Source: Portibacter marinus (GTDB lineage: Bacteria; Bacteroidota; Bacteroidia; Chitinophagales; Saprospiraceae). From it: a stretch of 64,000 nucleotides of DNA. The stretch covers positions 124,001 to 188,000 of the forward strand of contig NZ_JAJNKB010000008.1 in assembly GCF_021533195.1 (NCBI RefSeq). Reading direction: 5' to 3'. This document shows, piece by piece, positions 18,651-27,771 of the stretch. The position numbers and the translations under genes were made by a program. Numbering within the stretch: position 1 is the first letter of the stretch; every line of letters starts with the position of its first letter. Under the pieces are notes generated by a model. That model did not search any database and was not told the origin of the DNA. It saw only the letters and a list, made by a program, of their open reading frames with translations.

Positions 18651-20312
18651 CTAAGCTTTGTCGTTGTTCTTCTTTTTACGCTTGATCCGCTTTTTACCTT
18701 TTGTCTTCATGGCGAGCTTGACAGCTTCTTCCATATTGACAACTCCTCCAGTCACACTTAGATCACTAAAGTTTACCATCTCATCACTTCCGGGTTTCTT
18801 CACTTTGGCGTTTTGCTTTACAGCACTTTCCATAATGATATCTTTAACCTGTCTGGCTGTCAAAGAAGGGAAATAGGATCTGAGTACCGTTGCCACTCCA
18901 GCAACCACCGGTGATGCCATACTGGTTCCTTGTGCGTTTTCATATTCATTATCTGGGACCGTAGAATAGATGGCCATGCCCGGTGCGAAAACATCTACTT
19001 CATTTTTTCCATAATTACTGAATGGGGCAGACATCGATTCTCCCTGTGCATAATTCAGAGCTCCAATTTCCAGCCAATTGTCAGCTGACTTTTTACCAAA
19101 CAATTTCTTCTTAGCATATGTGTTATTTGGGAAGTTGTCTGTGTTGTCATTATCCTGAGAGCTATTGCCTGCAGCGTGGACCAATAAAACATCATTTTTT
19201 CTGGCATATCTTACTGCATCATCAACTACACTTTTATCCCAGGAATATCCTTTTCCAAAACTCATATTTATAATGCTCGCTCCGTTATCAACCGCATATC
19301 TGATGGCATTCGCTACGTCTTTGTCTCGCTCATCCCCATCAGGAACTGTTCTAACGGACATGATTCTGACATTATCGGCAATTCCATTCATTCCCTTATC
19401 ATTATTTCTTACCGCACCGACTATGCCAGCCACATGTGTACCGTGAAATGCATCTGGGCCTTCTACATCGTTGTTGCCATAAAACCTTTCTCTTTGATCA
19501 GCATAGTTGTCCCCAACTATTTTTCTGGAGTCAAAGTCAGGATTATATGCGTAATCCATTTGATTTTTATAATGTTTTTTGGCCGCATCCAATTGACTGG
19601 CGATTTCGTCTTCAATGATGGAGAGGTCTTCAAGGGTATCACCTGCATTAAGGAAGTTTTCTGCAACACTTTTTCCAATCATGACGGACTGCTCACTGGA
19701 TTCAATGGCTCTTATGTTCTCTATCGTAACTTCATTCTCGCCTAAGGCATCCTCTAGTCCATTGATGGCACCCATCAATAATTTTTCATTTTCGAGAATC
19801 TTGTTGTAATTATTTTCAGCTGCAAGACGCTTACTTTCTGTTTCTTCCTTGTACTTTAAAAATTGCTCGTACTCTTCTTTTTGATCCTTATTGAGTTGCT
19901 TTGGATCTGCATCCTCATATCTGTATTTTAATTTTGCATAGAGTCGAGTTACTTCATAAGTGTCTGGACCAACATTCTTTCCATCTGGACCTCCGATGAA
20001 GTTCCAACCATGGACATCGTCTACGTAGCCGTTATTATCATCATCCTTACCATTCGCAGGGATTTCGTCTTCATTGACCCAAACATTCTCACGGAGATCT
20101 TCATGTTCGATATCGACTCCAGAGTCTATAATGGCCACTACTACCGTTTCTGAAGACCTGCCTTTCAAAAGATTGTTGTATGTCTGCTCAGTACTCACAC
20201 CGAGTACGCCGTCTTCCTCAGGGTCGAGGTGAAACCAGTTTTGGGATGGTTGTCCTTGTCCTATTACCGTCTGGGCTAATAAAACGAGAGCAAAAAGTTT
20301 AATGAACTTCAT
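18651..20312 (-). CDS. Exported subtilisin-family (S8) serine protease with a large helical insert
   Basis: Secreted or periplasmic protease. It has a signal peptide (cleavage near TVIGQ), and the triad is Asp63 in AIIDSGVD, His290 in FHGTHVAG and Ser464 in GTSMASP. An acidic Ca-binding-like loop, GKDDDNNGYVDD, follows the Asp. The 227-residue spacing between Asp and His is far longer than in subtilisin. The extra part (~115-250) is charged and helical (PKQLNKDQKEEYEQFLKYKEE) and may be a coiled coil. The C-terminal tail is strongly basic (KKRIKRKKKNN). There is no T9SS signal. The gene is monocistronic with its own terminator. Confidence 0.9.
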   Translation of the reverse strand: MKFIKLFALVLLAQTVIGQGQPSQNWFHLDPEEDGVLGVSTEQTYNNLLKGRSSETVVVAIIDSGVDIEHEDLRENVWVNEDEIPANGKDDDNNGYVDDVHGWNFIGGPDGKNVGPDTYEVTRLYAKLKYRYEDADPKQLNKDQKEEYEQFLKYKEETESKRLAAENNYNKILENEKLLMGAINGLEDALGENEVTIENIRAIESSEQSVMIGKSVAENFLNAGDTLEDLSIIEDEIASQLDAAKKHYKNQMDYAYNPDFDSRKIVGDNYADQRERFYGNNDVEGPDAFHGTHVAGIVGAVRNNDKGMNGIADNVRIMSVRTVPDGDERDKDVANAIRYAVDNGASIINMSFGKGYSWDKSVVDDAVRYARKNDVLLVHAAGNSSQDNDNTDNFPNNTYAKKKLFGKKSADNWLEIGALNYAQGESMSAPFSNYGKNEVDVFAPGMAIYSTVPDNEYENAQGTSMASPVVAGVATVLRSYFPSLTARQVKDIIMESAVKQNAKVKKPGSDEMVNFSDLSVTGGVVNMEEAVKLAMKTKGKKRIKRKKKNNDKA

Positions 20313-20493
20313 CGTTTCTCTATAATTTAGATAGCTTAATAATAAAGGGCGTAAAAGTATTAAATTCCGTTTAAAATTTAATATATATTACATTTCACCT
20401 TCTTTTTCGTTTAAAAGTAAAATAATACCAGAGTGAACGAGTTACTTTAGTAATTTGTTCCACTTTTAAGATTTCGATAACAAAACTTTTTCT

Positions 20494-21378
20494 TTGAAGA
20501 TCTTTAAATTATTATTGTTCAGTTTGTTTTTAGGTCAATGTTGGTCTGGCCTTCACGCACAGTATGGATATTTTGAAGCTGGTGGTGGAATCGGGATTTC
20601 CAATTATAATGGAGACATGTCTTCCGATAAAATAGGTAAGGTCTTAAGCACTTCACTGCCGTCAGCTACGGCATATTTAAGATACAATTTGTCACCGTAC
20701 GTCAATGTTAAGGGAGGACTCACTTATGCAAGATTGGCTGCTGATGATGCCAAATCTGAATCAGAAGGCCGCAGAAACAGAAATCTTTCATTCTTTACTA
20801 ATCTGTATGAAGCGGCTGTCACTGCAGAAATAAACTTTTTTAAGTATGAACCTCTCAACGATGGATCTATTTTTACGCTGTATGCCATGGGTGGTATTGG
20901 AGGATTTTATTACAATCCATTGACCGAATTCGAAGGACAGATATATGAGTTACGGCCATTGGGAACAGAAGGCCAGGGGCTGGAGGCCTATCCAGAAAGA
21001 GAATTCTACTCTTTGTATCAATTGGCTTTACCTTTTGGAGGAGGCATTAAGTTTAAGATCAATGAGGTTTTAAATTTCAACACAGAGTTGAATTGGAGAG
21101 TAACTTTTTCAGACTATTTGGATGATTTAAGTACCACTTATCCGGATTATAATGCGCTTTTGGCAGCTCGTGGAGAAATTGCTGCGCAATTGTCTGATCG
21201 GACTTTAAACGGTGAGCCAGGTACACTCAATGATCGGCAAAGGGGCAACCCTACAGTTAGGGACTACTACTTTTCATTGCACATCGGCGTGTCTTATAAT
21301 CTGGTCGACTTCGGATCAGCAACCGGATACCAAAAATCCAGAAAAAGAATTAATACCTCCAAATGTCCTAAGTTTTAA
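20494..21378 (+). CDS. DUF6089 outer-membrane beta-barrel protein
   Basis: Predicted outer-membrane beta-barrel protein of the DUF6089 family found in Bacteroidota. After a signal peptide (ending near GLHAQ) comes the family start YGYFEAGGGIGISNYNGDM, and repeated amphipathic strands include VKGGLTYARLAADDA, FTLYAMGGIGGFYYNP and FGGGIKFKINEVLNFNTEL. The start is a TTG at 20494, immediately before the signal peptide; no ATG serves. recQ begins 20 bases after its stop codon, so the two may be co-transcribed. Function is unknown. Confidence 0.82.
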   Translation: MKIFKLLLFSLFLGQCWSGLHAQYGYFEAGGGIGISNYNGDMSSDKIGKVLSTSLPSATAYLRYNLSPYVNVKGGLTYARLAADDAKSESEGRRNRNLSFFTNLYEAAVTAEINFFKYEPLNDGSIFTLYAMGGIGGFYYNPLTEFEGQIYELRPLGTEGQGLEAYPEREFYSLYQLALPFGGGIKFKINEVLNFNTELNWRVTFSDYLDDLSTTYPDYNALLAARGEIAAQLSDRTLNGEPGTLNDRQRGNPTVRDYYFSLHIGVSYNLVDFGSATGYQKSRKRINTSKCPKF

Positions 21379-21398
21379 ACTGGTTTCTATCTTGCACT

Positions 21399-23312
21399 AT
21401 GGTTCTGCAGGAAGATATCACTACAGTTTTAAAGAAGTACTGGGCTTATGACCAATTACGTGGTATTCAGGGTGATATCATTACTTCGATACTGAATTGC
21501 AATGATACCATAGGTCTTATGGCCACAGGTGCTGGTAAGTCATTATGCTATCAGCTGCCTGCCTTGATGATGGATGGCATATGCATTGTAGTCTCGCCAC
21601 TCATCGCTCTAATGGAAGATCAAGAGCAGTCTTTGACCTCAAGAGGCATCAAAGCTTGTTCCATTCACTCGGGCAAATCTAAAAAGCGACAAGATGAATT
21701 GCTGGACAATTGTATTTATGGCGATTTCAAGTTCATGTTTCTATCTCCAGAAAAGCTAAATTCTGAAGTGGTTCTGGTTCGGTTGAAACAAATGAAGATC
21801 AACCTTTTTGCTGTGGACGAAGCACATTGTATTTCGCAGTGGGGGCATGATTTTCGGCCATCATATTTGAAGCTTAATATAATCAAAGAAAATTTGGGAG
21901 AAATTCCTGTAATCGCCTTAACTGCGACTGCCACCCAACCAGTCATTGAAGACATAGTCAGCTATCTTGAACTTACGAAGCCAAAAATATTAAAGTCCAG
22001 CTTTTCCAGACCTAATATATCCATATCAGTGGTCAGGTCAAATCGTAAATTGAGAGATGTCTTACACTATATAAGTAGGGTTTCAGGTAGCAAAATCATT
22101 TACGCACGAAATAAAAGGCATTGTCATGAAATCAATTCCATGTTGGTCAAAAATGGAGTTCAATCGGCCGTGTATCATGCTGATATTCCCATCAGCGAAA
22201 GAAAGAAAAGACAACAAAAGTGGTTAAATAGTGAAATAAACTGTATGGTCTGTACCAGTGCATTTGGTATGGGAATAGACAAATCCGATGTTCGGCTTGT
22301 AATCCATCATGACTTGCCTCCATCATTGGAGGAATATATACAGGAAATCGGCAGAGCAGGACGCGATGGAGAGCGTGCTTATGCAGTTTTGATGTATAAT
22401 AACTATGATCTACAAGAATTAGAATTTCATTACGAGAATAGTATTCCAACGATCAAGAGAATTAAAGACATTTACAATGAAATCGGTAAGTTTTTGAATA
22501 TCCCATCAGAAGGCGGTGCAGGTCAATCTTTCAAATTTAATTCAGAGGCTTTTATTCAAAAAACAAATACGAATAAGATCGAACTTAAATCTGCTTTGCA
22601 AACGCTGGAGAAAAATGAATACTTAAGAGTCAATGCCTCTTTTTTGACCAGTGATAGAATTAAGATTGTCGCTAGCAAGTCGGTATTAAATAACTTACTT
22701 CAATTGGATTCAGATGTCGCAAAATTGGTCAAATTCTTATTACGAAATTATGAGGGTCTCCTTTATAGTCACATATCGGTTTCACTTGAATCCATTTGGA
22801 AAAAATTAAGCTGGACCGAGCTGCAACTTAAACAGGTCATGCTGAAAGCAGAAAAAATGGAATTGATAGACTATATGAACAGTGATGGTGACGAATCCTT
22901 GGAATATTTGACAGAAAGACTTCCTGTAGCTAATCTATCTTTCGATGCCCGTGCACTAAAAGCCTTTTATTCTGCAAAGAGAACAAGATTTGAGAAAATG
23001 GTGGACTATGTGGTGAGCATGGAATGCAGAGCAATCCAACTTCTCGAGTATTTTGACGAGATGAATGCCCATAAATGTCAGGTCTGCGATGTGTGTAAAG
23101 GTGCTTTTGATACTGCTTTTAGTAAGAGCGAATTCGCAGAAGGTAAGGATCTGATTCTTTCTGCATTAAGCAAATCATCGATGAAAGTGGATGATTTGTT
23201 GAATTTATGGCCATTGAATAAGCGAAATAAACTAAAATCAATAGCTGAAAATCTAGCTGAGCAGAGCCTTATACAATTCTCCGGTAACAAAGTAAGCATT
23301 CGTAAACAATGA
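21399..23312 (+). CDS. recQ: RecQ-family ATP-dependent DNA helicase
   Basis: Superfamily 2 3'-5' DNA helicase for recombination and fork repair. Walker A is ATGAGKS at 42-48, the DEAH box lies at 140-143 followed by the RecQ aromatic loop CISQWGHDFRPSY, and motif VI is QEIGRAGRDG. The zinc-binding RecQ-Ct domain has its four cysteines (MECRAIQLLEYF and CQVCDVC). The C-terminal ~80 residues are divergent and lack a clear HRDC domain. At 637 residues it is of the short bacterial type. Its stop codon overlaps the start of a glycosyltransferase gene by ATGA. Confidence 0.93.
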   Translation: MVLQEDITTVLKKYWAYDQLRGIQGDIITSILNCNDTIGLMATGAGKSLCYQLPALMMDGICIVVSPLIALMEDQEQSLTSRGIKACSIHSGKSKKRQDELLDNCIYGDFKFMFLSPEKLNSEVVLVRLKQMKINLFAVDEAHCISQWGHDFRPSYLKLNIIKENLGEIPVIALTATATQPVIEDIVSYLELTKPKILKSSFSRPNISISVVRSNRKLRDVLHYISRVSGSKIIYARNKRHCHEINSMLVKNGVQSAVYHADIPISERKKRQQKWLNSEINCMVCTSAFGMGIDKSDVRLVIHHDLPPSLEEYIQEIGRAGRDGERAYAVLMYNNYDLQELEFHYENSIPTIKRIKDIYNEIGKFLNIPSEGGAGQSFKFNSEAFIQKTNTNKIELKSALQTLEKNEYLRVNASFLTSDRIKIVASKSVLNNLLQLDSDVAKLVKFLLRNYEGLLYSHISVSLESIWKKLSWTELQLKQVMLKAEKMELIDYMNSDGDESLEYLTERLPVANLSFDARALKAFYSAKRTRFEKMVDYVVSMECRAIQLLEYFDEMNAHKCQVCDVCKGAFDTAFSKSEFAEGKDLILSALSKSSMKVDDLLNLWPLNKRNKLKSIAENLAEQSLIQFSGNKVSIRKQ

Positions 23313-24379
23313 AGAGTATCATACTTTGTATTACCAATGACTTTAATTACGATCGTAGGATTAAAAGATCAACGGATGCTTTGAGAAAACAATTTAACGT
23401 TCGGGTGTTTGATCGATTGATTCATAGTAGGAGCAGTTCTGACACCATTCGTTGTTGGTTTAGCAGAGGTTTTCTATTTTATGCTGAATTCAATCTGAGA
23501 CTGCTGTTAAAATTACTTTTTAACAAAGTCGATATTATCGGGTCTATAGATTATGATACCTTACCTGCTTGTACATTGGCTGCAAAGATAAAGTCTTGTA
23601 AGCTTGTTTTCGATGCACATGAATTGTATGAAGAGTCCATGGAAATACAGTCCCGAAAGGCTATTGCAAAATTTTGGTTTGGAATTGGGCAAATATGCGT
23701 GCCCAAAGTGAACCGCGCTTATACAGTATCTCATAGCCTTGCGGATTATTACATGCATTTGCACCGCCTTCCTTTTCAAGTGATCCGCAACTTACCATAT
23801 TCAAGTCAGAGCGTGAAAACAGTCGGGAAAGCAGATAAAAAAATCATCATCTATCAAGGTGTGCTCAACAAAGGCAGGATGTTAGAGTTGTTGGTCAAGG
23901 TAACTAATTACTTGCCTCAAAATTTTCAGGTCTGGATTCTAGGTGAAGGCGATTGCGGTATAGATCTCAGAAAAATGGCCGGTGAACGTGTAGTTTTCAA
24001 GTCTTGGGTGACACCTGAAAACTTGATGATGCACACTGCACAGTCGTTTTTAGGTTATAATCTTTTAGACGATTCTTCTCAAAGTTACGAATTTAGCCTA
24101 GCTAATAAGTTCTTCGATTATATGCATGCAGGAATACCAAGCTTAAACAGCCCGTTTCCAGAATATGAGCGATATAACGAAAGGTATAATTGTTGTTATA
24201 CAAAGCATGTTGACGGTGCAGAACAACTGGCGTCCTGGATTCTTGAAATTGATAAGGAACAGACTGTCTATGAAGAAAAGTGTAAGAATGCTCAACTTGC
24301 GGCATTGGATCTGAATTGGCAAAAGGAACAAAATAAACTGATAAGAATTTATGATTTCGATCGTCATACCCATATTTAA
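23309..24379 (+). CDS. Group 1 (GT4-like) glycosyltransferase
   Basis: Predicted GT-B fold glycosyltransferase transferring sugar from a nucleotide donor, probably to a cell-surface glycan. N-terminal features are ITNDFNYDRRIKRS and the acceptor-side FDAHELYEES, both frequent in GT4 enzymes. The C-terminal half has IIIYQGVLNKGRMLELL, VWILGEGD and the donor-binding EFSLANKFFDYMHAGIPSL with its conserved Glu. At 356 residues it has family length. It overlaps recQ by four bases and the following GT2 gene by 29 bases. Confidence 0.85.
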   Translation: MKSIILCITNDFNYDRRIKRSTDALRKQFNVRVFDRLIHSRSSSDTIRCWFSRGFLFYAEFNLRLLLKLLFNKVDIIGSIDYDTLPACTLAAKIKSCKLVFDAHELYEESMEIQSRKAIAKFWFGIGQICVPKVNRAYTVSHSLADYYMHLHRLPFQVIRNLPYSSQSVKTVGKADKKIIIYQGVLNKGRMLELLVKVTNYLPQNFQVWILGEGDCGIDLRKMAGERVVFKSWVTPENLMMHTAQSFLGYNLLDDSSQSYEFSLANKFFDYMHAGIPSLNSPFPEYERYNERYNCCYTKHVDGAEQLASWILEIDKEQTVYEEKCKNAQLAALDLNWQKEQNKLIRIYDFDRHTHI

Positions 24380-25268
24380 TGAGGAATTAATCATTGATCA
24401 ATTATACACACGGACGGTCAATGCACTTGAACCTTTAGGGATGGCATTCGAAATCATCTGTGTGAATGATGGCAGTAGTGACACCAGTTTAGAAAAACTT
24501 ATAAGCATTCATCAAAAGGACAAAAGACTAAAGATTGTTGACCTCTCAAGAAATTTTGGACATCAAGGAGCCATACTTTCAGGCCTCAATCATACCACCG
24601 GTGAATTGATTGGGATCATGGATGGTGATTTACAAGATCCACCAGAAGTTTTTGAAAAGTTCTACAAAAAAATGATCTCCGGAGATTATGATGTCGTCTA
24701 TGCAGTCCGTAAAAAAAGAAAAGAATCCCGTTTTAAGAAGTGGTCTTACTGGTTATACTATCGCTTATTGAGGTACATGTCAGCAGAAGGAATTCCATTA
24801 GATAGTGGAGATTTCTGCCTGATGACAAAAAGGGTTCGGAACCACATTATCCAGAACCCTGAACAGAGTTTGTTCATAAGAGGCATCAGACATTGGGTAG
24901 GATACAAGCAAGTGGGCGTTGAGTATGAAAGGGATAGCAGACTTGCTGGAGAGACCAAGTACAGTTTTTCCAAGCTTGTTCAGCTGGCCTATAATGGAGT
25001 TTTCAGCTTCAGCAATTTTCCCATAAAGTTTCTTGGCAACTTAGGGCTCATAACTATTGGGTTGACAGTTATTTACACGATCTACTTACTGTCGAAAAGG
25101 TTGATTTCAGGAGAAGTCCCGGAAGGTTTTACGACCCTGATCATAGCCATTTTCTTTTTTGGTGGCGTACAATTGGCTTCTATCAGGATATTGGGTGAGT
25201 ACATTACAAGAATCTATGATGAATCAAGGGGTAGACCGCTCTATATCGTCAAAGATTTTTATAATTAG
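24351..25268 (+). CDS. GT2 family glycosyltransferase, DPM1/GtrB-like, membrane-anchored
   Basis: Predicted polyprenyl-phosphate glycosyltransferase. The GT-A domain starts SIVIPIFNEE and has VNDGSSD near residue 40, the metal-binding MDGDLQDPPE near 90, and the late motif IRGIRHWVGYKQVGVEYERDSR split over the acceptor loop. Two C-terminal membrane helices follow (about 230-250 and 262-283), as in GtrB/DPM1-type enzymes. Such proteins make lipid-linked sugars later used for glycan or lipid A modification. The start overlaps the preceding gene by 29 bases. No flippase is adjacent. Confidence 0.9.
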   Translation: MISIVIPIFNEELIIDQLYTRTVNALEPLGMAFEIICVNDGSSDTSLEKLISIHQKDKRLKIVDLSRNFGHQGAILSGLNHTTGELIGIMDGDLQDPPEVFEKFYKKMISGDYDVVYAVRKKRKESRFKKWSYWLYYRLLRYMSAEGIPLDSGDFCLMTKRVRNHIIQNPEQSLFIRGIRHWVGYKQVGVEYERDSRLAGETKYSFSKLVQLAYNGVFSFSNFPIKFLGNLGLITIGLTVIYTIYLLSKRLISGEVPEGFTTLIIAIFFFGGVQLASIRILGEYITRIYDESRGRPLYIVKDFYN

Positions 25269-25288
25269 TTGACCAAGTTCTATCAAAG

Positions 25289-25337
25289 CGTAAATGCCCG
25301 AAGAAAATCTTATGATCCTCCCCGGGCCCTGTTTACG
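25289..25337. terminator. Imperfect hairpin between convergent genes
   Basis: CGTAAA-t-GCCCG (25289-25300) can pair with CGGGC-cctg-TTTACG (25323-25337). There is no T-tract after the stem on the plus strand, so termination is only possible. It lies between the GT2 gene and the convergent lipoprotein gene. Confidence 0.35.
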
Positions 25338-25352
25338 AAATCTTACAACTAA

Positions 25353-26354
25353 CTATTCTAATGATTTGATAACTTCTAAAATTTCATCTAAAGATTTCTC
25401 TTCAGGCTCAATAAATACTCGTAAGTCCTTGGTAACTTTAGTTTCTTCTAATCCAAAATGATAAGTATCCTCTCCCTGATCAGAAATAGAAAATAATGTT
25501 ATGTCATAACCGATGGGTGTCGCTCCATAGGATTCACACCAGTTCATATTGTCAGCATCCGGATACAATCCTAATATCGATGCACGCCCATCGAAATACA
25601 TGAAGACCACCGTATTTTTATTGGTATAAATTTCGGGTAATTCAACGCACACTTCCGTTTTGTCTTCAGGAGCAACATCCGCAAAAATATCGACATTGAT
25701 CCATTTGAATAAATCGCAGGTGAACAAGTAGCCAAACCCTTCCACAAAATCCTGCTCCAGTGAGTCCACCTGAAAAAACCACTCTGTAATTTCAAGCCGT
25801 GGATTGACTCCTGTATTGGATTCATTTACCGGAACCCAATTAAATCGGTCACCGCTTTCATCACCATAGAAAAGTTGCATATCTGACTCAGGTTCATTGT
25901 CCGGTAACCGAACAACGATGCCTTTACCATCTTTAAAGGCAAGGGGTTTGCCATCCTGATAAGCTTCAAACCGAAAAACACCTTCTGTACGTAGTCTAAT
26001 GCCATCAGAAATCGTAGGCAAATTGTAAAAGGCATATTCCGGCGCATTCAGAATTTCAAGGTAGCTAAAGTTCACATCCCCTTGAACCAGATTACCACTT
26101 TGATCTACGAGGCTATTCTCGAAAACCTGAATGACGGTTTGGTTAGGTGTGATGATTTGTATTCCTTCTTCTGCATTGAAGCTGCTACTAATTGGCTGTT
26201 CAGCTACAGCTGAAAAGAAATTTTCTATATTACCTTTAATCTCTAATACAGGTACTTCTATGTCATCAGGTTCAAACATGATGTTATCTTTGTAACACCC
26301 ACTGACTAAAATAATGATCGTAAACAGGAACGTCGTCACTTTAAGATTCTTCAT
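25353..26354 (-). CDS. Predicted lipoprotein of the ECF sigma unit, function unknown
   Basis: Exported lipoprotein: MKNLKVTTFLFTIIILVSGC gives a clean signal with lipobox VSGC. I place the start at 26354; an upstream in-frame start at 26396 would add 14 charged residues before the signal and is less likely. The mature ~315 residues include a beta-rich segment (VIQVFENSLVDQSGN, VNFSYLEILNAPEYAF, GVFRFEAYQDGKPL), reminiscent of surface proteins with carboxypeptidase-regulatory-like folds. No catalytic motif is recognised. It is the third gene of a leftward unit headed by a sigma factor, after a short gap from the PorT-like gene. Confidence 0.72.
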   Translation of the reverse strand: MKNLKVTTFLFTIIILVSGCYKDNIMFEPDDIEVPVLEIKGNIENFFSAVAEQPISSSFNAEEGIQIITPNQTVIQVFENSLVDQSGNLVQGDVNFSYLEILNAPEYAFYNLPTISDGIRLRTEGVFRFEAYQDGKPLAFKDGKGIVVRLPDNEPESDMQLFYGDESGDRFNWVPVNESNTGVNPRLEITEWFFQVDSLEQDFVEGFGYLFTCDLFKWINVDIFADVAPEDKTEVCVELPEIYTNKNTVVFMYFDGRASILGLYPDADNMNWCESYGATPIGYDITLFSISDQGEDTYHFGLEETKVTKDLRVFIEPEEKSLDEILEVIKSLE

Positions 26355-26403
26355 TCCTTTTTTATATTTATTAATTAGACTCATTTCTTTTCTCATTCGT
26401 TGC

Positions 26404-27771
26404 CTAGAAATTAGGATTTCCAGACAAATAATATCTCATCCCTATCGCAATCCCCGAATTAAGGTATCGCTGCGTAAAAGGACTTGAATTTCTACTAATT
26501 GAAGTGGGGTTGTACTTAAAATCAGGTCTTGCAAATACCTGAATATGTTTATTAACTGAATACATGGCGCTCACTGAAAGAGAGAGACTTATGCCTAATC
26601 TATCTTTAAAAACATCATAAGATCCAGACGCTCCCTTTGTGAACCATCTATCCTGGTTGGTCGGATCCAATATTTTCCCTCTGTTGGCATAGTTTATATT
26701 AAAAACCGGTCCGCCGCTAAATTCTATCGCAAAATCTCCAAAGTTCATCTGGTAAAGCATGATAATGGGTATACTGAAAGATTTGTGGTAGTTATGAATA
26801 CGCTGTACTTCTGTACCGCTGACCTGAACTACACTGGTATCTGATGTGGTCTGAAACGTTCCATCACTATTGAAAACTGTGTCTATGGTTATGACCGTTT
26901 GATTTCTAATGGCGTCTGGATCTTCAAACACAAATCTTTCGTTGATCACTTCATATTCCAAACCTGCTTTTAATCCAATGTTATAGGCTGAAACCCAACC
27001 CAAATTGACACCTGCCGACCAGGAATAAAGCGAAAATTCTGTTTCTTTCCTTTGATCAAGGTAATCTTGGCCCACTTCAGAGGAATTTGTACGCAATATA
27101 GCATGTGCGTAACTTGGCTTATAAAAGACTTCACCAAAAATGTTTGCAGTCCTTTTCCTTGCAAATGTGGTACATTTTAATGGGTCAGGAAAGACATGAG
27201 CTGCTTGTTCAATAGTAGTTAAACTGAGCCTTGGAATTTGAGAGGTCATCAAAAGATCTTTCTGTATTTCGGTTTGTGCCAGATCTTTTTTTGTAGAAAC
27301 TTGAGACACTCGCTTTTTAGAAGATTGTACCGCAGGGGTTTCAACAATATTAGATTTTTTTACCTCACCAAGCGATTCAGAATTCAATATCACTACTTCG
27401 TCAATTTTAGCGACTGGTTTACTGCTATTTGGCTTTGGAGGAGGAGTTTGAATATTGATTTCCTGGTGTTCATTGGTCCGGTAAGGCTGTGGCTTGTCTT
27501 GTGTTTTTTGAACAGGTTCCTGGGCTTCTTTTCCCAAAGCAAACTCTGTATCTTGGAGAAATTCTTGATCTCCTTCTGATAACCCATTGGCATAAAACCA
27601 AACGCCCACAGATGTAGCCATAAAAAGAATACCAATTAGCCATAACCATGCAAAACCCTTATCTCTCTTCTTTTCCTCAAGTCCCGATTCGATTCTGGAC
27701 CACATATCGTCCGGCATCGCAGACTCATGTTCGAATAACTTTTTGCGTAATATTCTGTCCATCTCGCTCAT
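26404..27771 (-). CDS. Anti-sigma-like N terminus, one membrane helix and PorT-like outer-membrane domain
   Basis: The 455-residue protein has three parts. Residues 1-38 are a charged cytosolic segment (ILRKKLFEHESAMPDDMW) typical of Bacteroidota sigma-unit partners. Residues ~41-60 form one membrane helix (FAWLWLIGILFMATSVGVWF). A Pro/Lys/Gln-rich linker to ~185 follows, and the last ~260 residues look like PorT-type beta-barrel strands (SLYSWSAGVNLGWVSAYNIGLKAG, FAIEFSGGPVFNINYA, FARPDFKYNPTS). It overlaps the sigma factor gene by ATGA. It probably acts as or with an anti-sigma factor, by inference from context. The topology is puzzling and is discussed in the findings. Confidence 0.75.
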   Translation of the reverse strand: MSEMDRILRKKLFEHESAMPDDMWSRIESGLEEKKRDKGFAWLWLIGILFMATSVGVWFYANGLSEGDQEFLQDTEFALGKEAQEPVQKTQDKPQPYRTNEHQEINIQTPPPKPNSSKPVAKIDEVVILNSESLGEVKKSNIVETPAVQSSKKRVSQVSTKKDLAQTEIQKDLLMTSQIPRLSLTTIEQAAHVFPDPLKCTTFARKRTANIFGEVFYKPSYAHAILRTNSSEVGQDYLDQRKETEFSLYSWSAGVNLGWVSAYNIGLKAGLEYEVINERFVFEDPDAIRNQTVITIDTVFNSDGTFQTTSDTSVVQVSGTEVQRIHNYHKSFSIPIIMLYQMNFGDFAIEFSGGPVFNINYANRGKILDPTNQDRWFTKGASGSYDVFKDRLGISLSLSVSAMYSVNKHIQVFARPDFKYNPTSISRNSSPFTQRYLNSGIAIGMRYYLSGNPNF

